Assembly: GCF_000467185.1 (NCBI RefSeq)
Contig: NZ_BATM01000037.1
Coordinates: 62,001 to 126,000, forward strand
Reading direction: 5' to 3'
Length of the DNA stretch: 64,000 nucleotides
Origin: Vibrio ezurae NBRC 102218
Lineage (GTDB): Bacteria; Pseudomonadota; Gammaproteobacteria; Enterobacterales; Vibrionaceae
In this document: positions 1 through 9,186 of the stretch, one piece after another
Layout: every line of letters begins with the position of its first letter
Numbering within the stretch: position 1 is the first letter of the stretch
Position numbers and translations under genes: made by a program
Notes under the pieces: generated by a model
What the model was told of the DNA's origin: nothing
Databases searched by the model: none
Seen by the model: the letters and a program-made list of their open reading frames with translations, nothing else

Positions 1-1161
1 ACTCTTGGCAATATTTGATAGCAAAGCAGTTAAGCTGTTAGACGGGGTTTCGTGTCGCCAGCTAACAAAGTGAATTAAGGTGGCATGATCGGTGAAAAGA
101 GCGGTATAGGCCAATACCAAACCGTTGGCAACGGCATAGCCTAGGACATAGCCTAAAATCCAGAAGCACAAGAATTTGATGATGTTTGGATAACTTGACT
201 CTGCCAGTTTAGATACAAACAACAGTGGCATTAAAAAGTAAAAGGCGGGGTAGGTCGCAAATAATAAGGCCCCTGCAATAAGTAGCATTAAATGCGGGTT
301 GAATTTGTCTTTATAGCAAGCAAACAGTGCCAGCATAAAACAGCCTGGTACTAGTGTCATTGGCCATTTGAGTAACATGGTAAAAGACGGAATATTCAGG
401 ACTAATAAAGCAATAGCGATTGCCAGCCAACGATCTTTCTTAACACCTAGCGCAACCTTATAGGCAAAAATAAAGATGAATAAGTTCGCCAATGAAGCCG
501 CGACAAAAGCTGGAAGCTCTTTTAATACGCCATATAACGCGAAATTAATCCAGCGCCCTTCGGTGACGAATTTTTCACTGTATCCATCCATATAAGGCAG
601 TGCATCGTGCGCTATGTTTGCAGACATGGATAAATGCAAATTGAAGATACTGACGGCAGCGAATATGGCAACGATCAGCCACTGCACAAGGCGCACTGTG
701 TCGAAGCGACCTTGATGATCATATAAGCCCTGAATCAAATTTTGCATTGATACTCCTTCGGTAAACACTTTTTTATAGCCGAGATAGTTGATTGCCATCG
801 ATACACACACCGCCAGAGCTTGCCCTATGTAAACATGCAGTCCGACATAATGTACTAACAAAAATAAAGTGCCGGTTGAGCAAGATAAGGAGGTTAAGTT
901 CACTACGCAAAATGGAATGAACTGCCCTGTTTTTTTTTCGCTATTGAATACAAAGGTCCGATTCAGCGTGTAACTGACCAGCATGCCAATAAAGTACGAC
1001 AAAACAGAAGAAACTAAATAACGCCCAGACAGTTCATAAAAAGCCATAAAGGCCAGATATGCCGTGAGGGTGTTGATTCCCCCCACGATTGCAAAACGAA
1101 ATTTTTGTCGTAAATCTGAATACAGCAGATTACTCAACAGTTGAGTTGTTTTGGTCAACAT
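1..1161 (-). CDS. GtrA flippase domain fused to GtrII-like glucosyltransferase (3' end outside window)
   Basis: From the ATG at 1161 the frame stays open to base 1 (387 codons). Residues 1-138 look like a GtrA-family bactoprenol-linked glucose flippase: a short basic N-terminus, FRFAIVGGINTLTAYLAF, about four membrane segments, NRTFVF and a closing NYLGYKKVF, where GtrA proteins normally stop. There is no stop here. The frame continues through EGVS into MQNLIQGLYDHQGRF and a multi-membrane region with HDALPYMDGY and EGRW, typical of the GtrII-like glucosyltransferases that put glucose on O-antigen. An internal ATG at 747 has a good ribosome-binding site (AAGGAG, 5 nt away), so the transferase may also be made alone. 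The start overlaps the end of gtrB by 32 bp. A run of nine A lies in the GtrA part. The C-terminus of the transferase is not visible. GtrA assignment is firm; the transferase family is a good resemblance. Confidence 0.72.
   Translation of the reverse strand, partial: MLTKTTQLLSNLLYSDLRQKFRFAIVGGINTLTAYLAFMAFYELSGRYLVSSVLSYFIGMLVSYTLNRTFVFNSEKKTGQFIPFCVVNLTSLSCSTGTLFLLVHYVGLHVYIGQALAVCVSMAINYLGYKKVFTEGVSMQNLIQGLYDHQGRFDTVRLVQWLIVAIFAAVSIFNLHLSMSANIAHDALPYMDGYSEKFVTEGRWINFALYGVLKELPAFVAASLANLFIFIFAYKVALGVKKDRWLAIAIALLVLNIPSFTMLLKWPMTLVPGCFMLALFACYKDKFNPHLMLLIAGALLFATYPAFYFLMPLLFVSKLAESSYPNIIKFLCFWILGYVLGYAVANGLVLAYTALFTDHATLIHFVSWRHETPSNSLTALLSNIAKS
930..938 (-). repeat. A9 homopolymer tract inside the GtrA coding region
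   Basis: The coding (minus) strand reads GAA AAA AAA ACA here, giving nine consecutive A bases at about codon 75 of the GtrA domain. Loss or gain of one base would shift the frame before the transferase domain. Whether it varies cannot be seen from one sequence. Confidence 0.6.
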
Positions 1162-2107
1162 TATTGTCTCGGTTATTATGGTCGCGGTTTTTCTTGATGA
1201 TATAAAGTGGGCGATCTTTAGATTCATTATAAATACGAGCGATGTATTCACCCAAAATACCAATAGAAATTAGCTGAACCCCTCCGATGAACAGAATAGC
1301 CACCAATAAAGAAGCCCAACCAGACTCCCAATGGTCGGTCATTAAGCGAATATAGACCGAATAAAGTAGCATTAACATGGCTACACCAGAGCAGGCAAAC
1401 CCCATCATAATGGACAGTTTTAAGGGTTTTACGGAAAACGATAAAATGCCATCGATGCCAAACTTCAACATTTTGGTGAGCGGATATTTAGATTCACCCG
1501 CAAAACGAGCACTGCGCTCATAGTTTATTGAGGTTTGATTGAAACCAATCCAGCTCACCATACCTCGGATAAAGCGAGATTTTTCTGGCATCGCGATTAA
1601 ATGGTCAACGACTTGACGATCCATCAAGCGAAAATCGCCAGTATCAAGGGGGATTTTGACTTCAGATAAATAGTTCAATAAGCGGTAGAACCACTTTGCG
1701 GTCATGAGTTTAAATTTAGATTCACCATCGCGGCTTGAACGGGTGCCATACACAACGTCAAAGCCTTCTTCCCATTTTGCGATCATATCTTCTATGAGTT
1801 TTGGGGGATCTTGCAGGTCTGCATCGATTAATACGACCGCATCTCCAGTGCTGACATCTAAGCCCGCGCTAACGGCTTGCTGGTGGCCAAAGTTTCGGGA
1901 AAAAGAAATGACACGGATATTGTCATGAGCTTTACCATGTACCAGTAGTTTTGCTTCGGTATCATCGGCGCTGCCATCGTTGACAAAGATTAGCTCAAAT
2001 TGATAATTGGCAATATTGTTGGTTACGGAAAGCAACTCTTCCACGGTAACATCAATGACTTCACTCTCGTTATAACAAGGTATAACTATCGAAACCGTTT
2101 TCTTCAT
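1130..2107 (-). CDS. gtrB: GtrB-like bactoprenol glucosyltransferase (GT2)
   Basis: A 325-residue family 2 glycosyltransferase of the GtrB/DPM1 type, which moves glucose from UDP-glucose to undecaprenyl phosphate on the inner face of the inner membrane. The N-terminus has the nucleotide-binding segment SIVIPCYNESEVID, followed by the metal-site motif DADLQDPP at about residues 95-102. Two membrane helices follow at about 230-255 and 265-290, and the C-terminus is polar and Asn-rich. The length suits the family (about 305-330). The gene after it on the same strand overlaps it by 32 bp and carries the flippase and type-specific transferase domains, so the three activities of a Gtr serotype-conversion system are together. 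No phage integrase or att site is visible beside it. In classical phage cassettes gtrA precedes gtrB; here gtrB is first. Confidence 0.85.
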   Translation of the reverse strand: MKKTVSIVIPCYNESEVIDVTVEELLSVTNNIANYQFELIFVNDGSADDTEAKLLVHGKAHDNIRVISFSRNFGHQQAVSAGLDVSTGDAVVLIDADLQDPPKLIEDMIAKWEEGFDVVYGTRSSRDGESKFKLMTAKWFYRLLNYLSEVKIPLDTGDFRLMDRQVVDHLIAMPEKSRFIRGMVSWIGFNQTSINYERSARFAGESKYPLTKMLKFGIDGILSFSVKPLKLSIMMGFACSGVAMLMLLYSVYIRLMTDHWESGWASLLVAILFIGGVQLISIGILGEYIARIYNESKDRPLYIIKKNRDHNNRDNNVDQNNSTVE

Positions 2108-2369
2108 AATGTGCCCAAACTTTAATTGGTTCGTTTATGCAGCCACTTACTAACATAGCCGTCGCTATATCAAGCGCATCTGCTCTCATAATCGTTAATT
2201 ATTCTATAAAATGTTATTCGAGAATGGATTAACAAAATCTTACATCTAAGCATTAGCTATTAAATGAGTAGTTGAATGTAAAGTAAAATGCAATTAATGG
2301 GGTCTTTGTTTTCGTTTGTGTTGCGGGTGTGTTTCTGTGTGCGGTGACTTGGAGCCGTTTGATAAGAAC

Positions 2370-2394
2370 AGTGGTCACGCAGAACGTGACCACT
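2370..2394 (-). terminator. hairpin after ntrC
   Basis: A perfect 10-bp inverted repeat, AGTGGTCACG and CGTGACCACT with a 5-nt loop, lies just downstream of the ntrC stop. The following minus-strand bases (TGTTCTTATC) are only moderately T-rich, so it is a likely but not ideal intrinsic terminator. The rest of the 2108-2369 gap is AT-rich and should hold the gtrB promoter, which I could not place. Confidence 0.55.
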
Positions 2395-2400
2395 ATAAGA

Positions 2401-3810
2401 TTAAGACATACTGAGTTCTTTAAGCTTACGAGTTAGCGTATTTCTTCCCCAGCCAAGAACTTTAGCCGCATCTTGTTTATGTCCATTGGTATGGTTGAGG
2501 GCTACCTTTAATAGAATGCGTTCAAACTCTGGCAGTGCGTGAGAGAGAATTTCAGTTTCACCCGAAGCAAGTGCAGAACGTGCCCACATCTCTAAAAGTT
2601 CTTGCCAGTCAGCGCCTTCATTGCTTGAGGCTAGGCTGCGCTCTTCTACCAATTCTTGTGGTAAGTCAGAAGGCAGAATTTCACTACCGCTGGCCATGAC
2701 GGTGAGCCAACGGCTGGTATTTTCTAACTGTCTTACATTCCCCGGCCAGCTGAGTCGAGTTAAAATTTCAACGGCTTCTTTTGATAGTGTTTTCACTTCA
2801 ACCGCTAATTCTTCTGCGGCTAAGTTTAAAAAGTGTTGAGCCAGTTTAGCAATGTCTTGTTTACGCTCTCTTAGCGCGGGAATATGCACTCGAATGACAT
2901 TGAGTCTATGGAAAAGGTCTTCGCGAAAATCTCCGTCTTTCACTAATGATTCTAAGTTTTGGTGGGTAGCGGCAATGATGCGTACATCGACTTTAATCGC
3001 AGAGTGTCCACCAACACGATAAAATTGACCGTCCGCCAGCACCCGCAGTAGACGAGTTTGAATCTCCAGCGGCATATCACCAATTTCATCAAGAAATAGA
3101 GTGCCACCATTGGCTTGCTCAAAGCGCCCTTGGCGTACGCTGTTGGCTCCCGTAAAAGCCCCTTTCTCATGCCCAAAAAGTTCAGATTCGATGAGATCTT
3201 TAGGGATGGCCGCCATATTGAGTGCAATAAATGGGTTTTTGCTGCGAGGGCTGTGTTTGTGTAAAGCATGTGCCACGAGCTCTTTACCGGTTCCCGATTC
3301 ACCATTGATCAACACCGAAATTGAAGAGCGAGACAGGCGGCCAATTGCACGAAACACTTCCTGCATAGCGGGTGCTTCACCAATAATCTCAGGTGTATCC
3401 GCATGATGAGTATTGGCGGAATGACTGCTTTGCTTTTGATCATGGCTGTGGGTAATGGCACGTACGGCCAATGCGAGTGCTTCGTCAATATCAAACGGTT
3501 TAGGTAGATACTCAAACGCACCTTCTTGATAAGCGTTGACTGCAGCATCAAGATCGGAGTGGGCCGTCATAATGATGACAGGCAGCATAGGATCGGTTTT
3601 TTGAATTTCTTTTAGTAGATCTAGGCCGTCCATTCCGGGCATACGAATGTCCGAAATAATGACATCAGGCACTTCACGCTCTAATGCTAATAGTACGCTC
3701 TCTGCATCAGCAAAGGTTTCACACTTAATGTTAGCGTTGGATAATGTTTTTTCTAGAACCCAGCGTATAGAACTGTCGTCATCCACGACCCATACATAGC
3801 CTTTACTCAT
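2401..3810 (-). CDS. glnG: Nitrogen regulator NtrC (NR-I), sigma-54 activator
   Basis: 469 residues, the E. coli NtrC length. The receiver domain has VVDDDSS near residue 9, the phospho-acceptor D54 (SDIRMPG) and K104 in LPKPF. The AAA+ domain has Walker A GESGTGKE at 170-177, the sigma-54 contact loop GAFTGA at 217-222 and Walker B GGTLFLDE at 235-242. The Fis-type helix-turn-helix lies at about 445-466 (KQDAAKVLGWGRNTLTRKL). When phosphorylated by NtrB under nitrogen limitation it drives sigma-54 transcription of glnA and other genes. It follows ntrB by 24 bp, and candidate NtrC sites lie upstream of both ntrB and glnA, so the operon is self-regulated. Confidence 0.97.
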   Translation of the reverse strand: MSKGYVWVVDDDSSIRWVLEKTLSNANIKCETFADAESVLLALEREVPDVIISDIRMPGMDGLDLLKEIQKTDPMLPVIIMTAHSDLDAAVNAYQEGAFEYLPKPFDIDEALALAVRAITHSHDQKQSSHSANTHHADTPEIIGEAPAMQEVFRAIGRLSRSSISVLINGESGTGKELVAHALHKHSPRSKNPFIALNMAAIPKDLIESELFGHEKGAFTGANSVRQGRFEQANGGTLFLDEIGDMPLEIQTRLLRVLADGQFYRVGGHSAIKVDVRIIAATHQNLESLVKDGDFREDLFHRLNVIRVHIPALRERKQDIAKLAQHFLNLAAEELAVEVKTLSKEAVEILTRLSWPGNVRQLENTSRWLTVMASGSEILPSDLPQELVEERSLASSNEGADWQELLEMWARSALASGETEILSHALPEFERILLKVALNHTNGHKQDAAKVLGWGRNTLTRKLKELSMS

Positions 3811-3834
3811 AATTCTGCCTCCTAACGCTGTTTT

Positions 3835-4890
3835 CTAATAGTCTAAAATGGGTAGATAAACGGTGAATGTTGTTTTTCCCGGCCAACTGTCCACATCAAT
3901 TTTTCCTTGATGTTGGTCGATGAGGTTTTGAGAAATAGACAGTCCAAGCCCTGTGCCTCCCTCTCGTCCACTGACCATGGGATAGAACAAGGTATCAATG
4001 AGCTCGGGAGGTATTCCCGGGCCGTTATCGGTGACTTCAATTCTGGCCGCCAGTTTGATGCGTTTACCATGAATATTGACCTGGTGTTCAGTGCGAGTGG
4101 TCAAAGTAATTAAGGCATCTTCGTGGCCTTGTAGTATTTGCGCTGCATTACTCACTATATTTAATAGCGCTTGCTCTATTTGCTCACTGTCTATTGCGAT
4201 ATCCGGTAGGCTAGGGTCGTAGTCTCGCTCAATACGAACGTTTTCCCCTAACTCTAGGTTGACCAATTGGCGCACTTTTTCTAACACTGCGTGCACGTTT
4301 TCTGGTTCTTTTGTACCGAGCCTTTGTGGCCCAAGCAGTCGGTCAACTAAATTTCTGAGCCTGTCGGCTTGCTCTATGATGATTTGGGTATATTCACGCA
4401 ATGATTCTGAAGGCAGCATTTTTTCGAGCAGTTGTGCAGCGCCACGTAGCCCACCCAGTGGATTTTTGATCTCATGTGCGAGGCTGCGTACCAGTAATTT
4501 AGCCGCTTGTTGCTGAGCATGTTGGTTAAGCTCTTGATTGAGCCTTCGTTGTTGTTCTACTTGGCGAAGCTCCACTAACAGCATGACTTTTTTATCCCAA
4601 GAAATCGGGCTGATGGTGAGCTCTAAAAGCAGTGGCTTGCCATCAATAACAAAGGTTACGCCACTGTCGGTGATGCCTTGTCCCGAAATGAGCGGTTGCT
4701 CAAAAACCGAGAAATCGATAGAAGAGTGTTCAACCATTTCGGGTAGGTGTTGATGAATACAACGATTTTTGCTTTGTCCAAATAGCTGTTCGGCCGATGG
4801 ATTCAAATAGCAAACGGTTAATGATTCATCGAGCAACAAGGTGGCTGTAACAAGCTGCTCTAAGACAGTTTCAGCTAATGGTTTACTCAC
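3835..4890 (-). CDS. glnL: Nitrogen regulation sensor kinase NtrB (NR-II)
   Basis: 351 residues. An N-terminal PAS domain (about 1-110) precedes the dimerisation and phospho-acceptor region with H139 in SLAHEIKNPLGG. The ATPase region has the N box (about 245-250, NIVSNAA), the G1 motif DNGPGIP and the G2 motif [10 protein letters not shown]. There are no membrane segments, as expected for this cytoplasmic kinase/phosphatase, which receives the nitrogen signal through PII and acts on NtrC. It lies between glnA and ntrC on the same strand. A transcription terminator and an NtrC-like site upstream imply both read-through from glnA and a private, weaker promoter. Confidence 0.96.
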   Translation of the reverse strand: MSKPLAETVLEQLVTATLLLDESLTVCYLNPSAEQLFGQSKNRCIHQHLPEMVEHSSIDFSVFEQPLISGQGITDSGVTFVIDGKPLLLELTISPISWDKKVMLLVELRQVEQQRRLNQELNQHAQQQAAKLLVRSLAHEIKNPLGGLRGAAQLLEKMLPSESLREYTQIIIEQADRLRNLVDRLLGPQRLGTKEPENVHAVLEKVRQLVNLELGENVRIERDYDPSLPDIAIDSEQIEQALLNIVSNAAQILQGHEDALITLTTRTEHQVNIHGKRIKLAARIEVTDNGPGIPPELIDTLFYPMVSGREGGTGLGLSISQNLIDQHQGKIDVDSWPGKTTFTVYLPILDY

Positions 4891-4933
4891 AGAAAGTCCT
4901 TTTTAGTGCGTAGGGTCAATTCAAATAAATTAT

Positions 4934-4950
4934 TGCACAAATTTGGTGCA
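4934..4950 (-). promoter_or_regulatory. NtrC-binding site upstream of ntrB-ntrC
   Basis: TGCACAAATTTGGTGCA is a near-perfect match to the NtrC dyad (TGCACC-N5-GGTGCA). It lies 44 bp before the ntrB start, downstream of the glnA terminator. In enterics a site here holds down glnLG expression; the same role is inferred. Confidence 0.7.
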
Positions 4951-5057
4951 ATGAGAGCTTATGAATGTAGTTATGGGCTCTTTATTTATATGATGCAAAA
5001 ACCTTGCCGTTTTTTGGTATTTTAGTGACTGAAATGGATTAAAAATGAAGCAAGAAA

Positions 5058-5084
5058 AAGGGCCTACCAAACTGGCAGGCCCTT
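5058..5084 (-). terminator. glnA intrinsic terminator
   Basis: A 12-bp stem (AAGGGCCTGCCA against TGGTAGGCCCTT, one mismatch, 3-nt loop) on the minus strand runs into TTTTTCTTGC. It sits 23 bp after the glnA stop and should limit transcription into ntrB-ntrC. Confidence 0.85.
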
Positions 5085-5107
5085 GATAAATACTGACTCG
5101 CTACAGA

Positions 5108-6517
5108 TTAAACTGAGTAGTACAGTTCAAACTCAAGTGGGTGAGTTGTCATGTTGATTTTCTCAACATCTTGAGACTTCAGACCGATGTAAGAATCGAT
5201 GAAATCATCAGAGAATACGCCGCCAGCAGTCAAGAACTCACGGTCACCATCAAGAGCTTCTAGAGCTTCTTGTAGAGAAGCTGCAACTGTTGGGATTTCA
5301 GCTGCTTCTTCTGCAGGTAGGTCGTATAGATCTTTATCCATAGCTTCGCCAGGGTGAATCTTGTTCTTAATTCCGTCAAGGCCAGCCATTAGCATTGCAG
5401 AGTATGCTAGGTATGGGTTAGCCGCTGGATCACCGAAGCGAAGTTCGATACGACGTGCTTTAGGGCTTGGTACCACTGGGATACGGATAGAAGCAGAACG
5501 GTTACGTGCAGAGTATGCAAGCATAACTGGAGCTTCGAATCCTGGAACTAGACGCTTGTATGAGTTAGTTGCAGGGTTAGCAAATGCGTTGATTGCGCGA
5601 GCGTGCTTAATGATACCACCGATGTAGTAGATCGCTAGGTCAGAAAGGCCGCCGTATTTGTCACCAGCAAACAGGTTTACACCGTCTTTTGCTAGAGATT
5701 GGTGAACGTGCATACCAGAACCGTTGTCGCCAACTAGTGGTTTAGGCATGAAAGTTGCTGTTTTGCCGTAAGCGTGAGCTACGTTATGAACAACATACTT
5801 ATAGATTTGAGTTTCATCAGCTTTAGTTGTTAGCGTGTTGAAACGAGTAGCAATCTCGTTTTGACCCGCAGTAGCAACTTCGTGGTGATGCGCTTCAACA
5901 ACTAGACCCATTTCTTCCATGATTAGACACATTGCAGAACGGATGTCTTGAGAAGAATCAACAGGAGCTACTGGGAAGTAACCACCTTTAACGCCTGGAC
6001 GGTGACCTTTGTTGCCTTCTTCGTAATCAGTACCTGAGTTCCAAGAAGCTTCGATGTCATCAATCTTGTAGAAAGAACCAGACATGTCAGTGTTAAACTT
6101 CACGTCATCAAATAGGAAGAATTCTGGTTCTGGACCGATCAATACTGTGTCAGCAATACCTGTAGAACGCATGTACTCTTCAGAGCGCTTAGCGATAGAA
6201 CGTGGGTCACGGTCGTATCCTTGCAGAGTCGCAGGCTCAAGAATGTCACAACGGATGTTTAGCGTTGAATCTTCAGTGAATGGGTCAAGGACAGCACTTG
6301 CTGCATCTGGCATCATAACCATGTCAGATTCGTTAATACCTTTCCAACCAGCTACAGATGAACCGTCAAACATTTTGCCTTCTTCGAAGAAGTCAGCATC
6401 AACTTGATGTGAAGGAATAGAGATATGTTGCTCTTTACCTTTAGTATCTGTGAAGCGTAAGTCTACAAACTTAACTTCGTTTTCTTGAATCAGCGATAAT
6501 ACATTTTCTACTGACAT
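5108..6517 (-). CDS. glnA: Glutamine synthetase, type I
   Basis: Cytoplasmic dodecameric enzyme that makes glutamine from glutamate, ammonia and ATP. I chose the ATG at 6517 ([10 protein letters not shown]), which has GGAGG about 9 nt upstream and gives 469 residues, exactly the E. coli length. A longer open frame to 6586 adds 23 residues with no family counterpart. The protein shows the active-site segments [32 protein letters not shown] and [10 protein letters not shown]. The adenylylation motif DKDLYDLP (Tyr around residue 397) is intact, so covalent control by the adenylyltransferase is expected. Transcription is from a sigma-54 promoter with upstream NtrC sites. ntrB and ntrC follow on the same strand. 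Confidence 0.98.
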   Translation of the reverse strand: MSVENVLSLIQENEVKFVDLRFTDTKGKEQHISIPSHQVDADFFEEGKMFDGSSVAGWKGINESDMVMMPDAASAVLDPFTEDSTLNIRCDILEPATLQGYDRDPRSIAKRSEEYMRSTGIADTVLIGPEPEFFLFDDVKFNTDMSGSFYKIDDIEASWNSGTDYEEGNKGHRPGVKGGYFPVAPVDSSQDIRSAMCLIMEEMGLVVEAHHHEVATAGQNEIATRFNTLTTKADETQIYKYVVHNVAHAYGKTATFMPKPLVGDNGSGMHVHQSLAKDGVNLFAGDKYGGLSDLAIYYIGGIIKHARAINAFANPATNSYKRLVPGFEAPVMLAYSARNRSASIRIPVVPSPKARRIELRFGDPAANPYLAYSAMLMAGLDGIKNKIHPGEAMDKDLYDLPAEEAAEIPTVAASLQEALEALDGDREFLTAGGVFSDDFIDSYIGLKSQDVEKINMTTHPLEFELYYSV

Positions 6518-6652
6518 GTTGGATAACCTCCAGTGTTGGTAAACGTGATTGCTCGATAATGGTGAGCGTAAAGTCCTAGGACACAATCTACACTCTTTTT
6601 TAGTTATCGAACAATGAATATTTTCGATTGTTCTCTCTAATACTTTCTCTTA

Positions 6653-6668
6653 TGCGAAAGCTATGCCA
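6653..6668 (-). promoter_or_regulatory. sigma-54 promoter of glnA
   Basis: The minus strand reads TGGCATAGCTTTCGCA, with GG at -24 and GC at -12 in the correct 12-bp register (consensus TGGCAC-N5-TTGCA). It lies about 136 bp upstream of the glnA ATG. Confidence 0.75.
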
Positions 6669-6732
6669 ACTTTGTTATTTCTTTATTTATCATGGGGTTG
6701 GGTGATTTTACGCAATAATCAGCAATCTGCCT

Positions 6733-6770
6733 TGCACCAATATGATCTACGAATGCACCGTTGTGGTGCA
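6733..6770 (-). promoter_or_regulatory. NtrC enhancer sites of glnA
   Basis: A strong dyad TGCACCGTTGTGGTGCA occupies 6754-6770. A half-conserved second site begins TGCACCA at 6733, 21 bp away (two helical turns). They lie roughly 65-100 bp upstream of the sigma-54 promoter, a usual enhancer distance. Confidence 0.72.
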
Positions 6771-7052
6771 AAATAATTGAGATTTTTAGGGGATTGATCA
6801 ATTTTGCCCTTCATTTTTGAGAGATTCATCGTGATGTCGAAAGCTATCGCCCAATGTTGGTGCGTGGTCGTAGATTATCCCTCTATATAGAAGGAGAGAT
6901 AGGTGTTGAGGCTCGTTGGCTTAATGTTGAACGAAGCGTGCGATTTGCTGGCTATATTGGGTATTTCTTGTTTTATTTTCTGTCAAACGGCGACATTTTT
7001 TTAATTCATAACAAATAAATTAGGAAATAAGTAGGGGATAGATCACATCTAG

Positions 7053-7081
7053 TTGGGATTTTGGCTAAAATCTGATACATT
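7053..7081 (+). promoter_or_regulatory. candidate sigma-70 promoter of typA
   Basis: TTGGGA, a 17-bp spacer and TACATT, with an extended TGA just before the -10 box. Both hexamers match the consensus at 4 of 6 bases. It lies about 65 bp upstream of typA. Confidence 0.4.
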
Positions 7082-7145
7082 AGCGCGAAATTTTTATTCC
7101 CTGTCATCGGCACACTGCCGAGACTCTACTGAGTGAACTCTATTC

Positions 7146-8975
7146 ATGTCTACTCCACAGATTGATAAGTTAAGAAACATCGCCATCATTGCGCACGTTG
7201 ACCACGGTAAAACAACTTTGGTTGATAAGCTGCTTCAACAATCAGGTACGCTTGAATCCCGCGGCGAAGTTGAAGAGCGCGTGATGGACTCAAACGATAT
7301 CGAAAAGGAACGTGGTATCACCATTTTGGCAAAAAATACTGCCATCAACTGGAATGATTTCCGCATTAATATCGTTGATACTCCTGGACACGCAGACTTC
7401 GGTGGTGAAGTAGAGCGTATTATGTCTATGGTTGACTCGGTATTGCTGATTGTTGATGCGGTTGATGGTCCTATGCCACAAACTCGCTTTGTAACACAAA
7501 AAGCATTTGCACACGGTCTTAAGCCAATTGTTGTTATCAACAAGATTGACCGCCCTGGTTCTCGTCCTGACTGGGTAATGGATCAAGTATTTGATTTGTT
7601 CGATAACCTAGGTGCAACTGACGACCAACTAGACTTCCAAGTGGTTTACGCATCAGCTCTAAACGGTTGGGCAACACTTGAAGAAGGTGAAGTTGGCGAA
7701 GATATGGAACCATTGTTCCAAGCTATCGTTGATAACGTAAATCAGCCTGATGTTGACATCAATGGCGCGCTACAAATGCAAGTATCTCAACTTGATTACA
7801 GCTCTTACGTTGGTGTTATTGGTGTATGTCGTGTTACTCGCGGTAGCATCAAACCAAACCAACAAGTGACTATCGTTGGTGCTGATGGCAAGAAACGTAA
7901 CGGTAAAGTCGGTACGGTTCTTGGTTACCTTGGCCTTGAGCGTCATGAAGTTGATCAAGCAAACGCTGGTGATATCATCGCCATCACAGGTTTAGGTGAG
8001 CTGAAAATTTCAGACACTATCTGTGACCAAAACAACGTTGAAGCGATGACTCCTCTATCTGTAGATGAGCCAACAGTAACCATGACTTTCCAAGTAAACA
8101 CTTCTCCGTTTGCTGGTAAAGAAGGTAAATTCGTTACTTCACGTAATATCCTAGAGCGTCTAGAAAAAGAATTGGTTCACAACGTAGCACTACGTGTTGA
8201 ACAAACTGACGATCCAGATAAATTCCGCGTTTCAGGTCGTGGTGAGCTTCACCTTTCTATCCTGATTGAAAACATGCGTCGTGAAGGCTTCGAGCTAGCG
8301 GTTTCTCGTCCTGAAGTAATCCTGAAGGAAGAAGACGGTCAACTTCTAGAACCATACGAAACAGTAACCATCGATGTGCTTGAAGAGCACCAAGGTGGCA
8401 TCATGGAAAATATCGGCCTACGTAAAGGTGAGCTAACAGATATGTCTCCAGATGGTAAAGGCCGTGTACGTATGGACTTTATGATGCCTTCTCGTGGTCT
8501 TATCGGTTTCCAAACTGAGTTCCTGACTCTGACTTCTGGTTCTGGTTTGATGTACCACACATTTGATCACTACGGCCCGCACAAAGGTGGCGTAATCGGT
8601 CAACGTAACAACGGCGTTCTAATTTCTAACGCAACAGGTAAAGCACTGACTTACGCATTGTTTAACCTACAAGAGCGTGGTCGTCTATTTGCTCAGCACG
8701 CTGATGAAGTATACGAAGGTCAGATTATCGGTATTCATAACCGTTCTAACGACCTTACCGTTAACTGTCTTAAAGGTAAGCAGCTAACTAACGTACGTGC
8801 TTCTGGTACGGATGAAGCTCAGGTTCTTTCACCACCGATCAAACACACACTAGAGCAAGCTCTAGAGTTTATCGATGAAGATGAACTAGTAGAAGTGACT
8901 CCAGAAAGCATTCGTATCCGTAAGAAGCTTCTTACTGAAAACGAACGTAAACGTGCGAGCCGCCCAGCAAAATAA
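7146..8975 (+). CDS. typA: Ribosome-associated GTPase TypA/BipA
   Basis: 609 residues, the usual TypA length. The G domain shows G1 [10 protein letters not shown] (16-25), G2 RGITI, G3 DTPGHADF and G4 NKID. EF-G-like beta-barrel and alpha/beta domains follow, then the TypA-specific C-terminal domain containing [11 protein letters not shown]. The protein binds the 70S ribosome at the A site and helps 50S assembly and growth in the cold or under stress. It is transcribed away from glnA, as in enterics and vibrios, and is followed by a strong terminator, so it is monocistronic. Confidence 0.97.
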   Translation: MSTPQIDKLRNIAIIAHVDHGKTTLVDKLLQQSGTLESRGEVEERVMDSNDIEKERGITILAKNTAINWNDFRINIVDTPGHADFGGEVERIMSMVDSVLLIVDAVDGPMPQTRFVTQKAFAHGLKPIVVINKIDRPGSRPDWVMDQVFDLFDNLGATDDQLDFQVVYASALNGWATLEEGEVGEDMEPLFQAIVDNVNQPDVDINGALQMQVSQLDYSSYVGVIGVCRVTRGSIKPNQQVTIVGADGKKRNGKVGTVLGYLGLERHEVDQANAGDIIAITGLGELKISDTICDQNNVEAMTPLSVDEPTVTMTFQVNTSPFAGKEGKFVTSRNILERLEKELVHNVALRVEQTDDPDKFRVSGRGELHLSILIENMRREGFELAVSRPEVILKEEDGQLLEPYETVTIDVLEEHQGGIMENIGLRKGELTDMSPDGKGRVRMDFMMPSRGLIGFQTEFLTLTSGSGLMYHTFDHYGPHKGGVIGQRNNGVLISNATGKALTYALFNLQERGRLFAQHADEVYEGQIIGIHNRSNDLTVNCLKGKQLTNVRASGTDEAQVLSPPIKHTLEQALEFIDEDELVEVTPESIRIRKKLLTENERKRASRPAK

Positions 8976-9012
8976 GAGACAATTAGCGTTTCGCTAGTTA
9001 TCTAACTTATTT

Positions 9013-9060
9013 AAGCCCCGCTGAAGTTGTCACTTGACTGACCTCAGTGGGGCTTTCTTT
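9013..9060 (+). terminator. typA terminator
   Basis: A perfect 12-bp stem, AAGCCCCGCTGA with TCAGTGGGGCTT, and a 19-nt loop, followed by TTCTTTTAT. It starts 38 bp after the typA stop. Confidence 0.85.
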
Positions 9061-9186
9061 TATCGGCGAATGAGTTTTGCTAAACTGATACCACTTTGAA
9101 TCCAGAGTACCCCATCATAATTTTTGGGGCATCGCGTGAGTGAGCCAATGTTGCTCTGGGTTGATATCGTGAAGGGTGCTCAAAGG

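Larger units (their letters stand above)
6518..7145. other. Divergent glnA/typA control region (628 bp)
   Basis: The glnA half holds the sigma-54 promoter and NtrC sites; the typA half holds a candidate sigma-70 promoter. Between them are two tiny same-frame reading frames on the plus strand (6834-6890 and 6903-7004). The second has AAGGAG 7 nt before its GTG. They are not supported well enough to call as genes. Confidence 0.6.

Noticed and set aside
6518..6586. 23-residue N-terminal extension of glnA
   Set aside because: The ATG at 6517 has a strong GGAGG and gives the exact family length; the extension covers the untranslated leader.
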